A stretch of DNA of 12,150 nt from positions 1-12,150 of the forward strand of contig JAGXRS010000061.1 of assembly GCA_018335615.1 (NCBI GenBank), written 5' to 3'. Both the position numbers and the translations under genes were made by a program. Positions 1 to 5,473 of the stretch are shown here, piece after piece. The first letter of the stretch is position 1. Every line of letters begins with the position of its first letter. Below the pieces are notes generated by a model. It had not been told where the DNA came from, did not search any database, and worked only from the letters and a program-made list of their open reading frames with translations. This DNA comes from Hydrogenophaga sp. Lineage in GTDB: Bacteria; Pseudomonadota; Gammaproteobacteria; Burkholderiales; Burkholderiaceae_C.

Positions 1-837
1 CAGGAAAACATGAGCGCCAGCCCGCACGTGCTCAACGGCAGCCGCGACGGCCAGCGCATGGGCGAGTGGAAGATGGTCGACACCATGATCGTCGACGGCC
101 TGTGGGACGTGTACAACCAGTACCACATGGGCATCACCGCCGAGAACGTGGCCAAGGCCCACGGCATCACCCGCGAAATGCAGGACACGCTGGCCGCCGC
201 CAGCCAGCGCAAGGCCGCTGCGGCCCAGGCCGCCGGCAAGTTTGCAGACGAAATCGTCGGCGTGAGCATTCCCCAGCGCAAGGGCGATCCGGTGCTGTTC
301 AACAGCGACGAGTTCATCAACGCCAAGACCACCGCCGAGGTGCTGGCCGGTCTGCGCCCCGCGTTTGACAAGGCCGGCTCGGTCACGGCCGGCAATGCCT
401 CGGGCATCAACGACGGCGCCGCCGCCGTCATGGTGATGAGCGCCAAGAAAGCCGCCGCCCTGGGCCTGACGCCGCTGGCGCGCATCGCCGCCTTTGGCAC
501 CACCGGTCTGGACCCGGCCACCATGGGCATGGGCCCGGTGTCGGCCACCCAGAAGGCACTGCAGCGCGCCGGCTGGAAAGCGGCCGACGTGGACCTGTTC
601 GAACTGAACGAAGCCTTCGCCGCCCAGGCCTGCGCCGTGAACCAGGCGCTGGACATCGACCCGGCCAAGGTGAACGTGAACGGTGGCGCCATTGCCATCG
701 GCCACCCCATCGGCGCGTCCGGCTGCCGCATTCTCGTGACGCTGCTGCATGAAATGCAGCGCAGCGGTGCCAAGAAGGGCGTGGCCGCCCTGTGCATCGG
801 CGGTGGCATGGGCGTGTCCCTGGCCGTGGAGCGGTAA
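1..837 (+). CDS. phbA: acetyl-CoA acetyltransferase (thiolase), 5' end outside window
   Basis: Condenses two acetyl-CoA to acetoacetyl-CoA in the cytoplasm, the first step of polyhydroxybutyrate synthesis. The frame is open from base 1, so the gene continues to the left. The 278 residues present are the C-terminal ~70% of a family usually about 392 aa long. The thiolase C-terminal signatures are visible: NEAFAAQ, NVNGGAIAIGHPIGASG with the catalytic His, and CIGGGMG near the end with the second catalytic Cys. The first catalytic Cys would lie upstream of the window. The acetoacetyl-CoA reductase gene follows 151 bp downstream on the same strand, which supports the PHB role over a purely degradative thiolase. 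The stop is TAA at 835-837. Confidence 0.95.
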   Translation, partial: QENMSASPHVLNGSRDGQRMGEWKMVDTMIVDGLWDVYNQYHMGITAENVAKAHGITREMQDTLAAASQRKAAAAQAAGKFADEIVGVSIPQRKGDPVLFNSDEFINAKTTAEVLAGLRPAFDKAGSVTAGNASGINDGAAAVMVMSAKKAAALGLTPLARIAAFGTTGLDPATMGMGPVSATQKALQRAGWKAADVDLFELNEAFAAQACAVNQALDIDPAKVNVNGGAIAIGHPIGASGCRILVTLLHEMQRSGAKKGVAALCIGGGMGVSLAVER

Positions 838-840
838 AAG

Positions 841-880
841 CTCCCCCCGCGCCGCCTGCGGCGTCACCCCCTCAAGGGGG
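841..880. repeat. GC-rich double palindrome between phbA and phbB
   Basis: Two adjacent perfect hairpins: CGCCGC/GCGGCG at 850-863, and CCCCC/GGGGG around a TCAA loop at 867-880. A closely similar pair follows phbB (1731-1768), so this looks like a dispersed intergenic palindrome (REP-like) and not a gene-specific terminator. There is no T tract. From general knowledge, such GC-rich intergenic palindromes are frequent in Comamonadaceae genomes. Confidence 0.6.
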
Positions 881-988
881 CGTCAGCAGCGGCCCGGCAG
901 AGCCGGTTCCGCGCTGACCTGAGTTCGGTCACCTGCTCCCCCAACCATTTTTTAACGCCATTCGGCACCACCAAGAGGAGAAGACAAC

Positions 989-1726
989 ATGAGTCAAAAA
1001 GTAGCTTACGTCACCGGCGGCATGGGCGGCATCGGGACCGCCATCTGCCAGCGCCTGCACCAGGAGGGCTTCAAGGTCATCGCCGGCTGTGGCCCTACCC
1101 GTGACTTCACGAAGTGGCTGGACGAGCAGAAGGCACAGGGCTTCACCTTTTATGCCTCGGTGGGCAACGTGGGCGACTGGGATTCCACGGTCGAGGCCTT
1201 CACCAAGACCAAGGCCGAGCACGGCACCATCGACGTGCTGGTGAACAACGCCGGCATCACCAAAGACCGCATGTTCCTGAAGATGTCCCGTGAAGACTGG
1301 GACGCGGTGATGAACACCAACCTGGACTCCATGTTCAACGTGACCAAGCAGGTCGTGGCCGACATGGTGGAAAAGGGCTGGGGCCGCATCATCAACATCT
1401 CGTCGGTGAACGGTGAAAAAGGCCAGGCCGGCCAGACCAACTACTCGGCCGCCAAGGCCGGCATGCATGGCTTCTCCATGGCGCTGGCGCAGGAACTGGC
1501 CAACAAGGGCGTGACGGTCAACACCGTGAGCCCCGGCTACATCGGCACCGACATGGTCAACGCCATCCGTCCCGACGTGCTGGAAAAAATTGTGGCCACC
1601 GTGCCGGTGAAGCGCCTGGGCAAGCCCAGCGAGATCGCCTCCATCATCGCCTGGCTGGCCAGCGAAGAGGGCGGCTACGCCACCGGTGCCGACTTCTCGG
1701 TCAACGGCGGCCTGCACATGGGCTGA
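989..1726 (+). CDS. phbB: acetoacetyl-CoA reductase (NADPH-dependent)
   Basis: Reduces acetoacetyl-CoA to (R)-3-hydroxybutyryl-CoA, the second step of PHB synthesis. The 245 residues are full length for a family of about 246 aa. It is a classical short-chain dehydrogenase: the cofactor motif TGGMGGIG is at residues 9-16, NNAG at 86-89, the catalytic Ser in NISSVNG near 138-139, and YSAAK with Tyr152 and Lys156. The C-terminus ADFSVNGGLHMG is typical of PhaB/PhbB. The start ATG is preceded by a strong GAGGAG ribosome binding site about 8 nt upstream. The gene lies 151 bp after the thiolase gene on the same strand, probably co-transcribed with it. Long open frames on the opposite strand here are codon shadows. 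Confidence 0.97.
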   Translation: MSQKVAYVTGGMGGIGTAICQRLHQEGFKVIAGCGPTRDFTKWLDEQKAQGFTFYASVGNVGDWDSTVEAFTKTKAEHGTIDVLVNNAGITKDRMFLKMSREDWDAVMNTNLDSMFNVTKQVVADMVEKGWGRIINISSVNGEKGQAGQTNYSAAKAGMHGFSMALAQELANKGVTVNTVSPGYIGTDMVNAIRPDVLEKIVATVPVKRLGKPSEIASIIAWLASEEGGYATGADFSVNGGLHMG

Positions 1727-1730
1727 GCCC

Positions 1731-1768
1731 CCGCGCCGCGCCTGCGGCGCGTCTCCCCTTTGATGGGG
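1731..1768. repeat. GC-rich double palindrome after phbB
   Basis: An 8-bp perfect stem CGCGCCGC/GCGGCGCG with a 4-nt loop (1732-1751) is followed by a CCCC/GGGG stem (1755-1768). It has the same design as the repeat before phbB at 841-880, with a longer first stem. Read as a dispersed intergenic palindrome. Confidence 0.55.
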
Positions 1769-1821
1769 GCAACACCCGTGGCCTGTCCGGAGTATGTTGA
1801 CGGCGGGTTCGCGGTGTTGCT

Positions 1822-1867
1822 GGTGAAGGAAGCTTCACCCGTTCGGCTCGCTTCGGCGGGCTTTTTT
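1822..1867 (+). terminator. probable Rho-independent terminator after phbB
   Basis: A perfect 7-bp stem GGTGAAG/CTTCACC with loop GAAG (1822-1839) is followed by a second GC-rich segment with CCCG/CGGG pairing that runs straight into a T6 tract (1862-1867). The position, between phbB and dusA, fits the end of the phb transcript. The second stem is imperfect, hence moderate confidence. Confidence 0.5.
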
Positions 1868-1933
1868 GTGAGCGCGGGATAATCGGGTATGTCCTCTGTC
1901 TCGACCGTCCCCGTGCCCGCCGCCGTTTCCCCT

Positions 1934-1963
1934 TGGCGCCTGTCCGTCGCGCCCATGATGGAT
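1934..1963 (+). other. attL (host-element junction in dusA)
   Basis: The first 14 bases match the right junction exactly. Over 30 bases the two junctions match at 26. The four differences are all at codon third positions (Val, Ala, Pro and Asp codons of VAPMMD). The simplest reading is that crossover took place within the first 14 bases and that bases after 1947 come from the element. Confidence 0.85.
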
Positions 1964-2002
1964 CGTTTTGATAATGCAGCGTTTATGCGGCTTGCAGCGC
2001 GT

Positions 2003-2021
2003 TCGTGTGCACCTCGTGTGC
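2003..2021 (+). promoter_or_regulatory. paired 8-mers in the left arm, probable integrase arm sites
   Basis: TCGTGTGC occurs at 2003-2010 and again at 2014-2021, in the same orientation and 11 bp apart (one helical turn). The same 8-mer with the same spacing occurs at the right end at 10821-10828 and 10832-10839. Lambda-like tyrosine integrases bind short arm-type repeats on both sides of the core, which fits this placement. Binding itself is inference. Confidence 0.6.
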
Positions 2022-2030
2022 ATTGCCCAT

Positions 2031-2059
2031 AAAAAAACCCATCTCGTGCGAGGTGGGTT
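2031..2059 (-). terminator. Rho-independent terminator at left end of element
   Basis: Read on the minus strand, the stem AACCCACCTCG/CGAGATGGGTT (one G-U pair, short loop) is followed directly by a run of T (the A7 at 2031-2037 on the plus strand). It lies about 240 bp after the capsid gene and would stop the element's leftward transcript before it runs antisense into the phb genes. Confidence 0.8.
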
Positions 2060-2300
2060 CGTGGGGTGTGAACGATCTTGCAAGCAACCCCCAGAAAACC
2101 TGCCAGGTCGTCACTCACGCCGTGCTGCGGCCGCTACCTGCAGCACCAGAGGGTGACCAGCTTCGCTACGCGCCATGCCAGCGCGCATCCCCAAGGGCTG
2201 GCCTCCAGTTGGCGCAGCCGCACCGTCTGGGGGGTGGTCGCCATAGGCGATCAGACACGGGTGCTATGGCGACCTTCTCGCACCCGCGAATCAGTTCCGT
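2060..2300. other. noncoding left end with 11-bp inverted repeat
   Basis: There is no convincing gene between the capsid stop and the terminator; the short open frames here overlap each other on both strands and have no ribosome binding site or recognisable product. The clearest structure is a perfect 11-bp inverted repeat, GGTCGCCATAG at 2236-2246 and its complement at 2264-2274, with a 17-base spacer and no T tract. A smaller pair, GTGCTG/CAGCAC, is at 2122-2146. The region may hold a packaging (cos/pac) signal or processing site; that is speculation from position. Confidence 0.4.
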
Positions 2301-4004
2301 TTAGGGCGTGCCGGTCGACTTGACCCAGCCCACAGGCGAGACCCAGCCGCAACCGAAGTCGAGGCGGGCCTTGATCTCGATTCCGTCGACTTCGAAGCCG
2401 TCGCGCTGATCGGTCTGCACGCCCTGCGCACCGTCGAGGTAGCCGTATTCGAGTGCCGACTGATTGCCGGCCACCAGATACCACGCGGCGGCGCTGGCGG
2501 CGTCCAGGCGCGGCTCAACGGCCACCGCCAGGGTGAACGGCTGCACCGCACCCGCTGAGTTCGGGTTGAAGGCGGCGACCAGCTGGCGGGCCGTCATTTC
2601 CAGCGCAGCGGGCACCAGCAGCGTGGCGGGTTCCTGCATCACAAGGCCGCCGTCGAGGTCTTTTTGTGCGCGCATGGCTCGCACTGCAGCGGCCAGGCCA
2701 TCGATGTTCAGCACGTTGGTGATCTGGGTTGAGCGGTCGGTAGCGAACAGGTCTGCACCGTCGATCTGGGGTGGCGTCAGCAGCACCGACACCAGCTCCT
2801 CAGCTTCGCGGCGGGCGGCGGCTTGGCCGAACTTGGTCAGCATGGTGGCGAAGCCGGACAGGTCGTCATTGACCATGGCTTGACGGCTCAGCGCGACGAT
2901 GCGCCCGAAGGTCGCCAGGCGCCAGCCGTTCGCCGATTCTTTCACCGTGCCATACGTGAACTCGCCAGCCTCCGAGACCTTTTCCAGCGATGGCGCACCG
3001 CCCAGCCGAACGACACTCTTGCCCCGGAAGTCGGGCAGGTTCGCCAGGCGGCCAATGGTCTTGAGCGTGGCCGGTGCATCCTCGTAGGCGGCGTGCAGCA
3101 CGCGGTTCACTGCGTTGCCCAGCAGCAACGGAAAGTCGCCGGTCGTGTGCAATGCGCGCTTGAGGATGCGGTCCCGGCTGTCACCGTCTTGCACGCGCTG
3201 GCCAGACAACGCCAGGGCACGGGCGGCCAGGGCCGCGCAGTCTGCGACACCGATTACCGGGCCAGAGACGCGGCCACCCATGCGGGCCACCAGCGTGTTC
3301 TCGATGGCTTCGCGCTCGCTTTTGTCGGGGCGCTGAGCCACGGTGAGGACATTGCGATGACCGCCGGCCTGGTGGTCGCGCCGCGCCAGCTCCTCCAGTA
3401 GGTCGGTGCCGGCTTGTGCCAGGGTCACGCCACGGCTGAGCAGGCCAGGCGCGAAGTCGGACACACCGTGGCGGGTGCAGAGGGCCGTGATTTGTTGAGC
3501 ATCGGCGGGGGTGGTTTGGGTCGTCATGTTTGGAGATCCAGAGTGGGAACGAAAGAAGCCGGCAGCTGGGTCGGCAGGGATGGGAACAAGGGAAACCTCG
3601 TAGGGTTGCCAGCGGTACATGCGGCCCCCTTCGACGGGCGTGCCTTCATCGAGCAGCAGATAGCCGACGCTCAGGCTGCGGTGAATGTCGGCCAGCACAT
3701 CGGCGCGGATTTGCTGCGCCTCAGGGCTGGTGCCGAACCGTGCAAGGCCCGTCACGCGGTCGCCTTGGGCCTTCACGGACTCGATCACACCCACGGCCAG
3801 GCTGTTGGCGTCATGCACCGTGATGAGCGGCAGGGGGGCGCGGCTGAGGTCGACACCAGCGGGGGAGCAGTCCAGCACCTCCAGGGCGCCGTATCGATCA
3901 ACGGGGTTGGTGGTGGCGATGGTGCAGGGGATCGGGTCGCCGTCTGCGATGGCACCGGCTCGCGTGTCGAACTGAATCGCCCGCGTGTGGCGAGCGGTGC
4001 TCAC
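2301..4004 (-). CDS. prohead protease/major capsid protein fusion
   Basis: The 567 residues combine two head-assembly proteins in one chain. Residues ~1-155 resemble an HK97-type prohead protease (peptidase S78): candidate catalytic residues are His64 in LITVHD, Ser112 in RSLSVGY and an acidic residue near Glu136 in PYEVSLVPIPADP. Residues ~185-567 have the length and character of an HK97-fold major capsid protein, with GAPSLEKVSEAGEFTYGT and a C-terminal YLDGAQGVQTDQRDGFEVDGI segment. Single-chain protease/capsid fusions are a known annotated family. The start is GTG at 4004, overlapping the previous stop (GTGA). An internal Met160 (ATG at 3527) sits at the domain junction and could start capsid protein alone. 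It would form the capsid shell and cleave itself during maturation. Confidence 0.85.
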   Translation of the reverse strand: MSTARHTRAIQFDTRAGAIADGDPIPCTIATTNPVDRYGALEVLDCSPAGVDLSRAPLPLITVHDANSLAVGVIESVKAQGDRVTGLARFGTSPEAQQIRADVLADIHRSLSVGYLLLDEGTPVEGGRMYRWQPYEVSLVPIPADPAAGFFRSHSGSPNMTTQTTPADAQQITALCTRHGVSDFAPGLLSRGVTLAQAGTDLLEELARRDHQAGGHRNVLTVAQRPDKSEREAIENTLVARMGGRVSGPVIGVADCAALAARALALSGQRVQDGDSRDRILKRALHTTGDFPLLLGNAVNRVLHAAYEDAPATLKTIGRLANLPDFRGKSVVRLGGAPSLEKVSEAGEFTYGTVKESANGWRLATFGRIVALSRQAMVNDDLSGFATMLTKFGQAAARREAEELVSVLLTPPQIDGADLFATDRSTQITNVLNIDGLAAAVRAMRAQKDLDGGLVMQEPATLLVPAALEMTARQLVAAFNPNSAGAVQPFTLAVAVEPRLDAASAAAWYLVAGNQSALEYGYLDGAQGVQTDQRDGFEVDGIEIKARLDFGCGWVSPVGWVKSTGTP

Positions 4005-4273
4005 TGCGCACCGCCTTTGACGCCCGGCAGGCGTGCCACCTGATCGCGACAGGCAAACATCAACATCATGGCAAGGCCCATGGCCTGGTCGATGGTGAGG
4101 GCGGCTTTGGCGCTGAAGTGCTCGCCGTGCAGTTCAAGCGTCAGGTCGCGATGGACCGCGAAGCGCACCGGCTGCGCTTTGTAGTCTTGCGGCTGGCGGC
4201 CAGGTTCAGAGGGGGGCGGGCTGCCCACCGTGACGCCTGCAGCGTCAATTTTGAAAAATGGTTTTTGGTGCAT
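4001..4273 (-). CDS. hypothetical 90-aa protein preceding the capsid gene
   Basis: I do not recognise this protein. It is 90 residues, with a Pro-rich N-terminal third, a middle stretch RDLTLELHGEHFSAKAAL and a helical C-terminal part DQAMGLAMMLMFACRD; no transmembrane segment or zinc site is clear. Its TGA overlaps the GTG of the protease/capsid gene by a GTGA junction, so the two are probably translationally coupled and it may take part in head assembly (inference from position). The ATG at 4273 directly follows a perfect hairpin that contains the only ribosome-binding-site-like sequence (see 4274-4301). Confidence 0.7.
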   Translation of the reverse strand: MHQKPFFKIDAAGVTVGSPPPSEPGRQPQDYKAQPVRFAVHRDLTLELHGEHFSAKAALTIDQAMGLAMMLMFACRDQVARLPGVKGGAQ

Positions 4274-4301
4274 GTGAGGGCTCCGATTGAGGAGCCCTCA
4301 C
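4274..4301 (-). promoter_or_regulatory. hairpin that buries the ribosome binding site of the 90-aa gene
   Basis: A perfect 11-bp stem GTGAGGGCTCC/GGAGCCCTCAC with a 6-base loop ends at the base before the ATG at 4273. On the minus-strand transcript the only Shine-Dalgarno-like sequence, GGAG, lies in the 3' arm about 8 nt from the start codon, so the folded RNA would hide it. No T tract follows in either direction, so it is not a good Rho-independent terminator. It may limit translation of the 90-aa and capsid genes, or be a processing site. Confidence 0.6.
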
Positions 4302-4343
4302 TTTGAATTGACCAGCTGAAATGACAGCCAATCGCGCAGCACG

Positions 4344-4859
4344 TCAGGGCCTACGGGCGGCCACGGTTTCGCCGCGCACGATGCGCAAGATGTGGCGCCC
4401 GCTGGTGGGCAGCTCGCCCCCGTACTGCTGGTGCAGCTGCTCCATGCAGGCGAACAGGTCAGCCTCGTTGATTTCGCTGCGCTGCTGAGGCTCGGTCAGC
4501 ATCCGGGCGACCCGTTCAGCGCGGTCTACGTCGCCACCTTCAAGGGTGTGGAACATGCGCCCGATCAGCTCATTCCTTCGCTGTGTGCGTTCCAGCCGGG
4601 TCGGCAACTCAGCCGCACCGCCCTTGCGCGGTCGCAAGCCCAAGGCGCGTGTGATGTCGGTTTCAGTGCCGTTCAGGTATCCCTGCAGGGCCTTCACCAG
4701 CAGGCGAGCGGCAGGGCGTGGAACCGGCTCGCCAGCCTCCAAGGCCCGCGCAGCTTCGCGCAGCTGGTCGAGGGTGCTGGGTTGCGTTTGTGGCTGCGCC
4801 TGGTGCCACCACGCGCAAGGTGAGGACGTGGCAGACGATGGGGTATCCAGCAGGCTCAT
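4344..4859 (-). CDS. hypothetical 171-aa protein in capsid module
   Basis: Not assigned to a family. The ATG at 4859 was chosen over a longer upstream start because it has a near-ideal ribosome binding site (GAGGAG, 5-nt spacing) and overlaps the previous stop as ATGA. Residues ~35-85 contain a helical segment PAARLLVKALQGYLNGTE followed by ALGLRPRKGG, then Arg-rich helices and HQQYGGELPTSGRHILRIV near the C-terminus. It is basic and mostly helical, compatible with a nucleic-acid-binding or small-terminase-like role, but no diagnostic motif is visible. It lies 70 bp upstream of the 90-aa gene and reads towards the capsid gene. Confidence 0.75.
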   Translation of the reverse strand: MSLLDTPSSATSSPCAWWHQAQPQTQPSTLDQLREAARALEAGEPVPRPAARLLVKALQGYLNGTETDITRALGLRPRKGGAAELPTRLERTQRRNELIGRMFHTLEGGDVDRAERVARMLTEPQQRSEINEADLFACMEQLHQQYGGELPTSGRHILRIVRGETVAARRP

Positions 4860-5239
4860 ACAGGCTCCTCGTCGACGCTTGGGCACGTCGTGCGTAGCGT
4901 GTTCCCCAACTGGTCGAAGCGGCCCACCTCTGCACCAGTGCACACGTATGCACCGCCCCCCAAAAAACCAGTGGCTGCGGATTCGCCGCGTGCCACCGTG
5001 TTCTTGACGGCTTGCGAAATGCGCTGTGCCTCACATCCCGTATTCGCATACGTATCCACCCAGTGACCACCCAGGAAAAAACTCCCCGAACACACGTTTG
5101 ACGTGGTTCGAATTACCCCTGTGGGGAGGGGGCCGGGAAGGACCCAGACCGGGGGGGTGGTAGCCCTGCAGCCCTGATTCACCATGCGTTGATGTCGGCG
5201 AGCCCACTGGTCGACTTTCGTTTCTGTTCTGTTTCTCAT
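4856..5239 (-). CDS. possible small gene, 127 aa, function unknown
   Basis: An open frame from an ATG at 5239, with only a weak purine-rich site (GAAAGAG) before it, to a TGA at 4856 that overlaps the next ATG as ATGA. That junction is the best argument that it is real. The product starts basic (RNRTETKVDQWARRHQRM), then has a Pro-rich stretch, four Cys residues and Gly-rich segments; no domain is recognised. Third-position GC is less extreme than in neighbouring genes. A C7 run on the coding strand (5151-5157) makes it prone to slippage, and competing frames overlap it. It may instead be an untranslated leader of the 171-aa gene. Confidence 0.45.
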   Translation of the reverse strand: MRNRTETKVDQWARRHQRMVNQGCRATTPPVWVLPGPLPTGVIRTTSNVCSGSFFLGGHWVDTYANTGCEAQRISQAVKNTVARGESAATGFLGGGAYVCTGAEVGRFDQLGNTLRTTCPSVDEEPV

Positions 5240-5261
5240 GGCACTCTTTCAATACTCTTTG

Positions 5262-5460
5262 AGAGATAAGTGATTTATGTGAATTAACAATGAAATCAAC
5301 AACTTACGTGAGATTTAAAGGTGATTTAATGGGTGAGTGAAGGGTTTAGGCTTCTGGCTGAGGTGGGGGACCTAGGGGCTTACATCACTGTTTCCTCACC
5401 CCTTAAATCCCTCCCAAACCCTTATCAACACTCATATCTCACATAAATCACATATGTCAC
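5262..5460. other. AT-richer repeat region, candidate replication origin
   Basis: This gene-free stretch follows the stop of the primase-helicase gene and is visibly richer in A and T than the rest of the window. Two perfect 13-bp copies of GTGATTTATGTGA face each other at 5270-5282 (plus) and 5439-5451 (minus). GTGATTTA occurs a third time at 5321-5328, and related GTGA-rich words lie between (5307-5340). From SaPI/PICI biology, origins lie just 3' of the pri-rep genes and consist of AT-rich DNA flanked by short iterons, which this matches. It must also hold the promoter for the downstream capsid operon; I see no clear -35/-10 pair. Confidence 0.5.
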
Positions 5461-5473
5461 TCACGCGCCCGAA

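Larger units (their letters stand above)
1889..2032 (+). pseudogene. dusA: 5' fragment of dusA cut off by element insertion
   Basis: The original host start of dusA is the ATG at 1889. The first residues end in WRLSVAPMMD, the conserved N-terminal FMN-binding segment of DusA, which appears again at the start of the intact copy at the other end of the element. After that the frame runs into element DNA (RFDNAAFMRLAARS...) and stops at 2030-2032, giving 47 codons. Host sequence probably ends inside the 14-bp core at 1934-1947. A GATAAT hexamer at 1879-1884 lies so close to the ATG that the original transcript may have been leaderless. The fragment cannot make an active enzyme. Confidence 0.85.

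Noticed and set aside
929..1717. 262-codon minus-strand open frame opposite phbB
   Set aside because: It is a codon shadow of phbB: His/Gly/Val-rich composition, no motif, and the plus strand encodes an unmistakable reductase with a strong ribosome binding site.
1675..2118. 147-codon minus-strand open frame across the left junction
   Set aside because: It spans host DNA, the attL core and element DNA and crosses two terminators; no known motif. It is an accident of the junction.
2231..2280. tRNA or tRNA fragment at the 11-bp inverted repeat
   Set aside because: The stem and spacer do not give a cloverleaf: no D, anticodon or T arm sequences and no CCA end. Integration is into dusA, not a tRNA gene.
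1968..2304. Several overlapping short plus-strand frames in the left end
   Set aside because: They overlap in different frames, have no ribosome binding site and run against the direction of the element; the region looks noncoding.
5262..5460. CRISPR array reading of the repeats
   Set aside because: Only two perfect 13-bp copies in opposite orientation with one partial copy; no regular repeat-spacer pattern and no cas gene.
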